DNA of 34,955 nt, from the IMG/VR virus record IMGVR_UViG_3300028889_000018, positions 1 through 34,955 of that record, one strand, 5' to 3'. Position 1 is the stretch's first letter. Each line of letters begins with the position of its first letter. Below the pieces are notes generated by a model, which did no database searches, had not been told where the DNA came from, and worked only from the letters and a program-made list of their open reading frames with translations. Below are positions 6,841 through 13,267 of this stretch, in pieces. The stretch is from a virus. A program made the position numbers and the translations under genes.

Positions 6841-7536
6841 TCAGCGGATGCCCAGAATCTTCTTGGTGATCTGGTCGGCGACGATGTCGATCTGCGGCCG
6901 GGGTCCCTCGACGTTGCAGTTCCAGCAGGCCTGCTCATCGAGCTTCTCCAGTTCCTCCAGAACGACGGCGAACGTGTCGATGTACCGCTTGGACGATTCG
7001 ATCTCAGCGTTGTTCTCGCTGCTGATCTTGGCGAGCCAGGGATCATCCATCATCTGCTTCCGGATGCGCTTGGATCCGTCTTCATAGACCCCGACGAACT
7101 GGATCTGGGTGTCGGACATGAGGAACTTCAGCTCGGTTACAGTGCACCAGCGATTTTCCTTCAGGGCCCGGTCCCACCCCCAGTCCTGGGCCATGTCGTT
7201 GGTGCTGGCTCGCTTGTTGCTGTCCTCGATCAAGACACACAGGCCGTTCTTGAGGTGCTTGCCGTCGGGCAGGAACTCGTCCGTGTCCGGGTCCATCACG
7301 TAGAACTTGTCGACGATGTGCGGGACGCTCGTCTGAACGACGTCAACCTGCGCCATCATCATGAAGACCGCGGTGGAGTAGTACCGGTCGTTCTCCTCGT
7401 CGTACACCACCCAGTGGCGGGTGAGGGTTTCCGGCTTCTCCGAGAGGTAGGTCAGTACAAGAGCCTTCGAACCCTCGAAGAACGGGGGCTTCTTCTTGTT
7501 GCTCTTGAAGAGGACCTTGAAGTGATCCGTTGGCAT
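6841..7536 (-). CDS. Largest FSG/EYL family member, 231 aa
   Basis: ATG at 7534-7536 has GGAG seven bases upstream. Residues 1-60 show the family domain in divergent form (KPPFFEGSKALVLTYLSEK, then HWVVYDEENDRYYSTAVFM). The rest is new, with a second strand-rich part containing VMDPDTDEFLPDG and CVLIED, and RALKENRWCTVTELKFLMSD, which may be a second degenerate copy. CWNC near residue 205 is a possible metal site. The C-terminus ADQITKKILGIR matches the gene at 5529-5858. An 8-bp tandem repeat lies just before the start. Confidence 0.75.
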   Translation of the reverse strand: MPTDHFKVLFKSNKKKPPFFEGSKALVLTYLSEKPETLTRHWVVYDEENDRYYSTAVFMMMAQVDVVQTSVPHIVDKFYVMDPDTDEFLPDGKHLKNGLCVLIEDSNKRASTNDMAQDWGWDRALKENRWCTVTELKFLMSDTQIQFVGVYEDGSKRIRKQMMDDPWLAKISSENNAEIESSKRYIDTFAVVLEELEKLDEQACWNCNVEGPRPQIDIVADQITKKILGIR

Positions 7537-7546
7537 TGATTGCTCC

Positions 7547-7584
7547 GGTGTGTGGGTGTGTGGGTGTGTGGGTGTGTGGGTGGG
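7547..7584. repeat. 8-bp tandem repeat (GGTGTGTG x4)
   Basis: Four exact copies of GGTGTGTG at 7547-7578 are followed by GGTGGG. The repeat lies 11 bases upstream of the ATG at 7536. On the coding strand it reads Thr/His/Pro codons, in frame with a possible upstream GTG at 7585-7587, so slippage could change either the leader or an N-terminal extension. Confidence 0.8.
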
Positions 7585-7621
7585 CACCTTTTAGAGTCTT
7601 ACGCCCACTGGACTTCCTGCT

Positions 7622-7963
7622 CTAGGTGAACAGCCTGACGATCTTCTCAGCGGCCTGCTGGGCGAGTATCGTCATCCCGCCATCGTCGTCGCTGTGATAG
7701 GTGGCCTTGGCCTGTGCCGAGACAGCTTGGAGGACAATCTCCTCGACCATCGCCTGTTTCTCCGTGGTCTTCGCTCGCCTACGCTCCCTGTCGGCGGCGA
7801 GGTAGGCATCTACCGAGACGTGCTCCATGTCTCTGCCACGGCACACGGTCCAGCCGGGAGACATCGCCTTCCGGTTGAGCCATTCCACGGTCTGTTCCGG
7901 CGTTCCGCTGAATAGCGGAGACTTATCGGCACCATGGACCGTGTCGAAGTAGAACGACGTCAT
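7622..7963 (-). CDS. FSG/EYL family member, 113 aa
   Basis: ATG at 7961-7963 overlaps the upstream TGA (ATGA) and has GGAGG eight bases before. The family domain is textbook: SPLFSGTPEQTVEWLNRK, then PGWTVCRGRDMEHVSVDAYL. A charged linker (RERRRAKTTEKQ) and two helices follow, ending ILAQQAAEKIVRLFT, which again matches the closing helix of the family. No enzymatic residues stand out. Confidence 0.78.
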   Translation of the reverse strand: MTSFYFDTVHGADKSPLFSGTPEQTVEWLNRKAMSPGWTVCRGRDMEHVSVDAYLAADRERRRAKTTEKQAMVEEIVLQAVSAQAKATYHSDDDGGMTILAQQAAEKIVRLFT

Positions 7964-8250
7964 GCAGCATTCCTCCATTCGGACAAACCAAGGGCTGCCA
8001 GTTCGTAGTACTGCTTGTCCTCGACGGTCCACGAGCCAAGAAACTCGTAGAACTCCCGAAGATCCAGCGGCCTCCTGTTCGTGTTGAAGAAGTGGTAGAG
8101 CGCCATGAGCACTCCACTCTTGTCTTTTCTCATGTCAGCCCAAAGCGCGTCGTCGATGATGTCGAGCAATTCGCCGAACGTAACGTGCGGATCCGTTGTG
8201 GTCACCGACCACGACCCAACACGGGTACTACGCCCGTTTTTTTCGGACAT
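7960..8250 (-). CDS. LREF/DKxYY family member, 96 aa
   Basis: ATG at 8248-8250 has AAGGGA upstream. The C-terminal segment DLREFYEFLGSWTVEDKQYY is the shared motif with the gene at 5855-6067. The N-terminal half differs and contains an acidic helix (GELLDIIDDALWADM). It starts a run of overlapping genes after a small gap from the membrane-peptide cluster. Function unknown. Confidence 0.72.
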   Translation of the reverse strand: MSEKNGRSTRVGSWSVTTTDPHVTFGELLDIIDDALWADMRKDKSGVLMALYHFFNTNRRPLDLREFYEFLGSWTVEDKQYYELAALGLSEWRNAA

Positions 8251-8264
8251 GAGATTCCCTTCCC

Positions 8265-8429
8265 CTACCTGTTTGCGCGCCGGTATCTGCGTCGCTCGAT
8301 CCGGAAGCGGATTTCAGCGATAATCAAATCAACTGCCTTCGCGGCAGCGATTACAAGGAACGCAGCTCCGATCATGGCTCCGTAGATCACGAGCCAGTAG
8401 GCGATGAAGAAATCCCACACAGTCGACAT
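8265..8429 (-). CDS. Small one-helix membrane protein, 54 aa
   Basis: ATG at 8427-8429 shares a base with the upstream TGA (TGATG), indicating coupling. Residues 5-35 form one long hydrophobic helix (FFIAYWLVIYGAMIGAAFLV), followed by a highly basic tail (RFRIERRRYRRANR) that should stay in the cytoplasm. It is the last of four consecutive tiny membrane genes. Confidence 0.7.
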   Translation of the reverse strand: MSTVWDFFIAYWLVIYGAMIGAAFLVIAAAKAVDLIIAEIRFRIERRRYRRANR

Positions 8430-8692
8430 CAGGCAGCTACACGCCTGTGAGATCCGTGGCCGGCCGTCCGCTTCTCGATCCGCATAAGACCGAGTTCGAT
8501 CAGTTGGAGGTGGCGGTTGTTCTTGAAGTTGGAGGGGACCTCTTCCGGCATGGCGGCGGTGTTGGTGTCGTCGAGCTTGGGCGTCTCCGGCTTGGGGTGC
8601 TTCTCGGACCAGTAGGAGGTTCCGGCATCGACGGCAATCGCCACGACGACCACCCCCAGTGACACCAAGAGTACGACGATGAGTATGTTCAC
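8429..8692 (-). CDS. Membrane-anchored protein, 87 aa
   Basis: GTG at 8690-8692 overlaps the upstream TGA (GTGA); GGAG lies nine bases upstream. Residues 2-21 are a membrane segment (NILIVVLLVSLGVVVVAIAV), followed by a soluble, proline-containing linker (HPKPETPKLDD) and a basic C-terminus. Function unknown. Confidence 0.72.
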   Translation of the reverse strand: MNILIVVLLVSLGVVVVAIAVDAGTSYWSEKHPKPETPKLDDTNTAAMPEEVPSNFKNNRHLQLIELGLMRIEKRTAGHGSHRRVAA

Positions 8693-8796
8693 TTCCTGCT
8701 CTCCTTCGGATTACCTGACTCGACAAGCAGGAGCCCGCCCACGACAAGCAGGCAGGCTCCTACCATCCCAACCAACACGCCGATGAAAAACTCCAT
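8689..8796 (-). CDS. Tiny membrane protein, 35 aa
   Basis: ATG at 8794-8796 starts a 35-residue frame that is almost all hydrophobic (FFIGVLVGMVGACLLVVGGL) with a short polar end (NPKESRK). The stop overlaps the GTG of the next gene. Coupling on both sides supports expression although no strong ribosome site is present. Confidence 0.6.
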   Translation of the reverse strand: MEFFIGVLVGMVGACLLVVGGLLLVESGNPKESRK

Positions 8797-8802
8797 CGAC
8801 TT

Positions 8803-8901
8803 TTACCGGCCTCTCCCGATGGACCGGAATCCGTAGCCCATGACGAACCCGCAGAACAGCAGGATCACTCCTCTGAGAGCTTCCCACTCGACGGGGGTCA
8901 T
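8803..8901 (-). CDS. Tiny membrane protein, 32 aa
   Basis: ATG at 8899-8901 overlaps the stop of the SLOG-fusion gene (ATGA). The peptide has a short acidic start (MTPVEWEAL), one hydrophobic helix (GVILLFCGFVMGYGF) and a basic end (RSIGRGR), a normal inside-positive arrangement. The next gene follows six bases after its TAA. Confidence 0.58.
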   Translation of the reverse strand: MTPVEWEALRGVILLFCGFVMGYGFRSIGRGR

Positions 8902-9938
8902 GCGGTGATGGCCCTTCGCTCGCCGTCCTCGACCCAGCCGGAGTCCTCCTCGACCTGAGCATCGATCAGGTTCTCCAGCTGAAGCGCGGCGATCTCCTCC
9001 TCCGGATCACCCTCGATCGGGACGTGGGCGTACTCCAGCTCCAGCTCGTCCTCGTGGAGCGTTCCCATGAAGATCTTGAGGTACGCGGCGACACCCTGCT
9101 GTCCGCTGACATCCCAGTTGAACGGACGGAGAGTGACGTCCACCCGGTCGAACTCGACGACGTCCGCGAGGTGCACGGTCTCCTCATCCAGCGGAGTGCG
9201 CTTGTTCTTGGACATCGTGATGAGGAAGATCCTCGGGGGCCGCCGGCCGTCCATCTTGACAGTGACGGGGAGGTGGAAGTAGTGCGTGCCGTCGTCGGCG
9301 ATCTTCTCCTTGACGGTCCACCCGGCCTCGTGGAACTTGATCGCGTCTGCCTCTTCCAGGTCGACGGCGAAGTTCCGCTTGCCCTTGGCGTTGTAGAGCC
9401 GCTCCTCGCCCGCGAAGTTCCGCCACTTGATGGGATAGTTCCGGAGGGTGAGCTCCTCGTCGACGCGCTTGTAGGGACGCGGCTTGAGTATCGGAGTCCG
9501 GTCCAGTTCCTTTGCCATACCTGTTCCTGTTCTGAAGTACTGCGTTGGGATGCCAGCTTTTTCGGCAAGCTGTGAGCAATGCGTTGCGCCGTTGGATTCA
9601 TCCTTGATGAACGCTAGGCACAAATCTGCACCGAGTTTGACCATCTCGGCGTTGCGGGCGTATCCGGCGCCTCTCTTGCGAGGACCTTTCCAGTCCGCGG
9701 GGTGACGCTCCAAGTTGTCGCTCAGATCCAAGCCGACTTCTATGCCCCACTCGTCGGCGTGATTATCCGCGCCGGTGAGGCAGTCGCCATGGACCAGAGT
9801 GAACCTCCCGAACTCACCCAGGATCTTGTAGAGCTGATCCCAGACGAGTTCACGGTCCGGCCAGTCACGACTGCCGGTGACTAGGACTCGGATGACGAAA
9901 CTTCCGTCTCGTCTCGATTGAAGTTGGCGCGACGGCAC
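8898..9938 (-). CDS. SLOG (YspA/DUF2493-like) domain fused to a phage ssDNA-binding-like domain
   Basis: The open frame has 346 residues. Residues 16-135 are a SLOG/Rossmann nucleotide-sensing domain: VLVTGSRDW, HGDCLTGADNHADEW, GYARNAEMV. Residues 141-346 are a second domain of the phage type starting MAKELDRTP, with YNAKGKRNFAVDLEEADAIK and VTLRPFNW, which I associate from memory with ssDNA-binding-like replication proteins. A ribosome site (AGGAACAGGT) lies just before the internal ATG at 9517-9519, so the second domain may also be made alone. The only standard N-terminal start is GTG at 9936-9938, with a poor site and a 58-bp overlap with the upstream gene. Confidence 0.7.
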   Translation of the reverse strand: MPSRQLQSRRDGSFVIRVLVTGSRDWPDRELVWDQLYKILGEFGRFTLVHGDCLTGADNHADEWGIEVGLDLSDNLERHPADWKGPRKRGAGYARNAEMVKLGADLCLAFIKDESNGATHCSQLAEKAGIPTQYFRTGTGMAKELDRTPILKPRPYKRVDEELTLRNYPIKWRNFAGEERLYNAKGKRNFAVDLEEADAIKFHEAGWTVKEKIADDGTHYFHLPVTVKMDGRRPPRIFLITMSKNKRTPLDEETVHLADVVEFDRVDVTLRPFNWDVSGQQGVAAYLKIFMGTLHEDELELEYAHVPIEGDPEEEIAALQLENLIDAQVEEDSGWVEDGERRAITA

Positions 9939-10195
9939 CTGTCGTAGTGGTTAGAACTCTCGGGATCGCACTCCCGCTTGAAGCACGCGCTGTGGTTCGG
10001 TGCTCGCCGTCGAGGAGCGGGATCCGACTTGAGGTTTTCCAGACCCTCGATACCCACCTCGCCCAGCCTCCTTCTCTCGATCTCGACGATGTTCCGGTTC
10101 ACCGCTTCAGAGACCTTCACCAGGTCCCTGAAGACCCGGGTCATGTCCTTGATGGCCTTGGTGAGTTCCTGGAGATCCTTATTCCGTTCGGACAT
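9881..10195 (-). CDS. Coiled-coil protein with Cys/His tail, 104 aa
   Basis: ATG at 10193-10195 has GAGGACTG upstream and overlaps the preceding gene by 17 bp. Residues 1-45 are a charged amphipathic helix likely to form a coiled coil (LTKAIKDMTRVFRDLVKVSE). The C-terminal part carries three Cys and two His (HSACFKREC, HYDRC) that could hold a metal, and ends in Ser/Glu. Function unknown. Confidence 0.68.
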   Translation of the reverse strand: MSERNKDLQELTKAIKDMTRVFRDLVKVSEAVNRNIVEIERRRLGEVGIEGLENLKSDPAPRRRAPNHSACFKRECDPESSNHYDRCRRANFNRDETEVSSSES

Positions 10196-10463
10196 CAGTC
10201 CTCTTCTTCGTCAGACTGCGACACGTCCAGCAAGTCACGTCGCAAGCGAATCCATGCATGTGTGGTTCGAGGTACTTGCACGAAGGATCGTTACAAGCCA
10301 CTCTGCTGACGAATCGATAAAACTCCTCGATGTCAGCGAGAGCGTGCCTGGCCGTTATCTGTTCGAGGAATATCTCGCGCTTGGTTCCGACGCACCAGCA
10401 CGTCCCCATTGCGTGTTGACTCGGTGAATGAAGATTGAGAATACGACGAACCCAATTCTTCAC
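10179..10463 (-). CDS. Cys/His-rich putative zinc-binding protein, 94 aa
   Basis: GTG at 10461-10463 has a strong GGAGG five bases upstream. Cysteines occur as CWC near residue 22, CNDPSC near 57-62, and CDVTCWTC near 74-81, with HMH between, enough for one or two zinc sites. A central helix (ALADIEEFYRFVSRVA) separates them. No known family is recognised. Confidence 0.68.
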   Translation of the reverse strand: MKNWVRRILNLHSPSQHAMGTCWCVGTKREIFLEQITARHALADIEEFYRFVSRVACNDPSCKYLEPHMHGFACDVTCWTCRSLTKKRTDVRTE

Positions 10464-10476
10464 CTTGCCTCCGTTC

Positions 10477-11256
10477 TCAGAGAACCTGCGGGAGCCACTT
10501 GCTGACGAACTCGCCGAGGACGCCGTCGTAGACCTCGCTGTCCGGGAGGCTCGCGTAGTTCTCCAGGTCTCCCGTGAAGAACGCCGATGCGTTGTCCCGG
10601 ATCCGCCCGGTCATGGTGTCGAGGCCGTCCATGAAGTCCCGCGCTCCGCGGTCCTTCCCGAAGACGACGAAGGCGAAGAACGTCTTCTCTCCCGAGAGAT
10701 CGCGAATCATGTCCTGGGCCGCGATCTCACTGTCGGGCCCACCATCGGTCTGGAAGATGACCAGCGCGGGCTCGTCCTCCTTCGCGTCCTTCTGGAAGTT
10801 CACGGGCGCTTCCAGAGCATCCGCGTAGTTGGTGGACCCCCAGGGCTGGAGCGGGTGGCTGCGGTCGACCCAGCCGACGTAGTACGGGTCCAGCTCGGCC
10901 ACCTCGACCGAGCTACGACGAAGGGGATTCCAGCGCGTCTTCTTCACCGGCGATCCGACGAAGGTGGCGTCGGCCTTGTTCAGACTCACCTCGTAGGCTT
11001 CGCTGACCTTGGAACCGAAGTACCACGCCTCGATGGTCCCGTCGTCGTCCAGCGCCGAGGCGAGGCCGAGAACCTGCTCGGTCAGTCGCTGCACCGCACC
11101 GGCCTCGTACCACCGGTACATGGAACCGCTGTGGTCCAGGACGAGACGGACCTTCACGCCGCCCTTGCCGTCGGCCACGATGTTGTGCTTGGCGAGACTG
11201 GCATTCGCGGTCTTCTGGAGATCAGCCATGGGCGTCTTGATCATGTTGTACGTCAT
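10477..11256 (-). CDS. von Willebrand factor A (VWA) domain protein
   Basis: The protein has 259 residues. The MIDAS metal site is intact: DHSGSM (41-46), the downstream Thr in GSTNYADALE, and the Asp in FQTDGGP. The overall order resembles the VWA proteins of tellurite-resistance (TerF-like) type, which are common in large phages and of unclear role. It is soluble and has no signal peptide. ATG at 11254-11256 overlaps the upstream TGA (ATGA). It probably acts as a protein-binding switch; the partner is unknown. Confidence 0.85.
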   Translation of the reverse strand: MTYNMIKTPMADLQKTANASLAKHNIVADGKGGVKVRLVLDHSGSMYRWYEAGAVQRLTEQVLGLASALDDDGTIEAWYFGSKVSEAYEVSLNKADATFVGSPVKKTRWNPLRRSSVEVAELDPYYVGWVDRSHPLQPWGSTNYADALEAPVNFQKDAKEDEPALVIFQTDGGPDSEIAAQDMIRDLSGEKTFFAFVVFGKDRGARDFMDGLDTMTGRIRDNASAFFTGDLENYASLPDSEVYDGVLGEFVSKWLPQVL

Positions 11257-11531
11257 GCGTCGATTTCCTTCTCTTCAGTTTTCGCTGCAGGTATTGGACC
11301 CATGGAAAACCCCCGGCGGAGAATTTCCGCGGGCATGTTCCGAGCGTCGATATGGGCGATGAGCGCCCCGCCAGGAAGCTTCTCGATCTTGGCGGATCCG
11401 ACGATCTCCCCTTCGCCGGTCTCATTGGGGCTGGTGAGTTCAACCACCCCAATGAATATCGGCTTCTTCGGAGCCATTCGCTTCTTGTCCTTGAATCTCT
11501 TGAGAGATAAGCGCCGGGCAGGACCGCTCAT
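11253..11531 (-). CDS. Small protein of unknown function, 92 aa
   Basis: ATG at 11529-11531 follows GGAGG at five bases (strong). The N-terminus is very basic (RRLSLKRFKDKKRMAPKK); the middle is a compact strand-rich segment (IFIGVVELTSPNETGEGEI, then GALIAHIDARNMPAEILR). Nucleic-acid contact is possible from the charge. It is coupled to the VWA gene by ATGA, and I do not recognise a family. Confidence 0.7.
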   Translation of the reverse strand: MSGPARRLSLKRFKDKKRMAPKKPIFIGVVELTSPNETGEGEIVGSAKIEKLPGGALIAHIDARNMPAEILRRGFSMGPIPAAKTEEKEIDA

Positions 11532-11547
11532 GCTTGCCTCCAGGACT

Positions 11548-12018
11548 TCAGTCCTCGATGATCGTGCTCTTGTTCTTGGTGAACTCGTTGACGTACGTGA
11601 GCCGCTTGTCGCCGTCGTAGGTGAGCTCGTAGTACTTACCGTCGGGGATGTCGGTGATGACGATGGCCTTCCAGTGCTGCAGGATCTTGGTGAAGGTCAC
11701 GACGTAGACCTCGAACGCCGGCTTCTCGAAGGCCACCGAATACTGCGAGTCGACGTAGTTGATCAGCGTCCGCTTGGCCTGTGCAACGAGATCCTTCGGA
11801 GCGTTCGGGATCGTCAGGAGAGGACGTTCCTTGGGCTCAGGCTGATCGAGGTACAGACGCTCCACAGTGACCCTGTGCGTCGCGTTCCAGTCCTCGACGT
11901 CCGCCCTGCACCTCGGGCAGGTGTCGACGCCCCCACAGCGCTTCACGCCCGCTGCGTCGTCGTTGGTTCGGTTGTAGATGCTGCCGGGGATCTGATGTCC
12001 GTGTCCGGTGCGTGCCAT
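11548..12018 (-). CDS. DUF6275-like protein with N-terminal zinc ribbon
   Basis: The protein has 156 residues from ATG at 12016-12018 with AGGA upstream. Residues 28-37 (CGGVDTCPRC) form a probable zinc knuckle. Residues 75-156 match the phage DUF6275 pattern: AKRTLINYVDSQ, VYVVTFTKILQHWKAIVIT, DGKYYELTYDGDKRLTYV. The family's function is unknown. It sits 16 bases upstream of the next gene in the accessory block. Confidence 0.75.
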   Translation of the reverse strand: MARTGHGHQIPGSIYNRTNDDAAGVKRCGGVDTCPRCRADVEDWNATHRVTVERLYLDQPEPKERPLLTIPNAPKDLVAQAKRTLINYVDSQYSVAFEKPAFEVYVVTFTKILQHWKAIVITDIPDGKYYELTYDGDKRLTYVNEFTKNKSTIIED

Positions 12019-12026
12019 GTCTGTTC

Positions 12027-12326
12027 CTAACCTCGGGCAGTAAGGCCGATACCCGCGTTCCGAAGTGTGGTGACGACCATCTCGGCCGTCTCGGTGTTGT
12101 ACATGCCGGTCTCGACCAGAGCCTCGATTGCCTTCTGCCTCTCGACGGGACCGTCCTTGAGGAAGTAGTACCCGACGGCCTCCAGTTCAGCCTGGAGCTC
12201 TCCCGGGTCGGGGGAAGGCGTGTCGTGGTGCCCCTCGATCCAGTCGAAGACGATCCCGAGGATCGCATAGGCATCGTTCCCATTCATCGGGTCAGTGCCC
12301 AGCTTCTTAATTCGACGACGTTCCAT
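12027..12326 (-). CDS. Small helical protein, 99 aa
   Basis: ATG at 12324-12326 follows GGAGGTCGAAG, a strong site. The protein is mostly helical and acidic (YAILGIVFDWIEGH, ELQAELEAVGYYF, EALVETGMYNTETAEMVV). No motif is recognised. The intergenic region just upstream holds a long stable hairpin (12390-12455). Confidence 0.7.
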   Translation of the reverse strand: MERRRIKKLGTDPMNGNDAYAILGIVFDWIEGHHDTPSPDPGELQAELEAVGYYFLKDGPVERQKAIEALVETGMYNTETAEMVVTTLRNAGIGLTARG

Positions 12327-12389
12327 CTTCGACCTCCAGGTCTAGGTTCAATTCCCGCGGGCGTTTCTTGCCATGGAAACCCCTATCGA

Positions 12390-12455
12390 CAGTGGCGGGG
12401 CGCCAGTCAACTCCTGTGCACCATACAGGAACTGAACTAGCGCCCCGTCTCACTG
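12390..12455 (-). ncRNA. Structured intergenic RNA element, long hairpin
   Basis: An almost fully paired 66-base element lies between two genes. The outer stem CAGTG/CACTG is followed by CGGGGCGC/GCGCCCCG, then CAGT/ACTG, then TCCTG/CAGGA around a nine-base loop. No T-run follows in either direction, so it is not a standard terminator. Downstream on the minus strand a second weaker hairpin (GGG-C-GTTTC with GAAAC-C-CC, about 12359-12383) precedes the start at 12326. Possible roles are processing or stability control, or leader regulation. It does not fold as a tRNA. Confidence 0.45.
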
Positions 12456-12468
12456 GTTTCTGAACTTG

Positions 12469-12759
12469 TCAGCCGTGTCGACGTTCCACGGACTCAGGAG
12501 AGTTCTCGCCCGTGCCCTGGTACTTGCCGCACTTCACGCAACCCTGATAGAGCCCGCAGCCGCAGGACTCCGTCGACGGGAAGTCCACAGGGTCCACCTG
12601 CTGCCGGACGATTCCCGTCTTTCCGTTGCTCAGTTCGACGACCTCGTAGTACTCGTCATCCCCGAGCTTGGGGAGAACCGCCGCCATCTTGTCCCCGTAC
12701 TTCAGGGCCTCCTCATCGGTGACGATGGGGTCGTTCTCCTCGAACACGTTCCTGCTCAT
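12469..12759 (-). CDS. Small protein with C-terminal zinc-ribbon-like cysteines, 96 aa
   Basis: ATG at 12757-12759 overlaps the upstream TGA (ATGA). An acidic N-terminus and a small strand pair (EYYEVVELSNGKTGIVRQQV) are followed by a cysteine cluster CGCGLYQGCVKCG, a likely metal site. The end is polar. Function unknown. Confidence 0.7.
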   Translation of the reverse strand: MSRNVFEENDPIVTDEEALKYGDKMAAVLPKLGDDEYYEVVELSNGKTGIVRQQVDPVDFPSTESCGCGLYQGCVKCGKYQGTGENSPESVERRHG

Positions 12760-13028
12760 GCGTCGAAGGTTCCCTTCTCTCTGTCGGGATGGGTGCTGTC
12801 CCACAACTCCGGGTTCAGTGCGAGTTCCTCCCAGAGGAACTTCTTGAGGACGTTGGGCTGCTCCTCCGGAACGTTCCGGATCGACAGACCCTCAAGCGGC
12901 TGCCGGTGACCGAAAATCTCGTCCTCGAATTCCGGAAAGATCGTTCCCGAAACGGTTTCGCCGTCCTCGTTGAGTTCGGCCTCACCGACGACCTTGCCGT
13001 TGAGTGTGACTTTGCCCTTTTCGGTCAT
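12756..13028 (-). CDS. Phage protein of unknown function, 90 aa
   Basis: Two adjacent ATG codons (13029-13031 and 13026-13028) are possible; the second is better spaced from GGAAGG. The N-terminal half is a strand-rich segment (KVTLNGKVVGEAELNEDGET) and the C-terminal half is helical (VLKKFLWEELAL). It is coupled to both neighbours. No known family is assigned. Confidence 0.7.
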   Translation of the reverse strand: MTEKGKVTLNGKVVGEAELNEDGETVSGTIFPEFEDEIFGHRQPLEGLSIRNVPEEQPNVLKKFLWEELALNPELWDSTHPDREKGTFDA

Positions 13029-13267
13029 CATGCCTTCCAAGGGGGTTTCTTCGCGGTGAAGTTGACCTGCATCGACAGGCTGCTGATGAGACCATGAGTC
13101 ACCGCCGAATTGAACTTCCGACGGAACTCTTCTTGGGTGATCTTTCCCCCGATAACACCATTCGGGTCGAAACTGATCACGCCGACCTCGCGACCAAGGG
13201 CGTCCAGTACCGGAAACTCCACCGGCTTTGCTTTGGGCGCACGCTTGCGCCACGGAGGCCATCTCAC
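13028..13267 (-). CDS. Small basic protein, 79 aa
   Basis: GTG at 13265-13267 overlaps the polymerase stop (GTGA) and has GGAG upstream. The N-terminus is very basic (MRWPPWRKRAPKAKP), followed by a strand pair (VLDALGREVGVISFDPNGVI) and a helix (QEEFRRKFNSAVTHGL). Direct coupling to the replicase suggests a replication-related role by context only. Confidence 0.7.
   Translation of the reverse strand: MRWPPWRKRAPKAKPVEFPVLDALGREVGVISFDPNGVIGGKITQEEFRRKFNSAVTHGLISSLSMQVNFTAKKPPWKA

Noticed and set aside
7550-7584. Short repeats read as a possible CRISPR array
   Set aside because: The units are contiguous 8-mers without spacers; this is a simple tandem repeat.
10435-12030. 531-codon open frame on the plus strand
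   Set aside because: It lies opposite the VWA, DUF6275 and neighbouring genes, which have clear motifs and coupled starts. The plus-strand product shows no domain.
12335-12375. tRNA T-arm-like sequence GGTTCAATTCC on the plus strand
   Set aside because: The flanking bases do not pair as a T stem and no acceptor, D or anticodon arms can be fitted on either strand.
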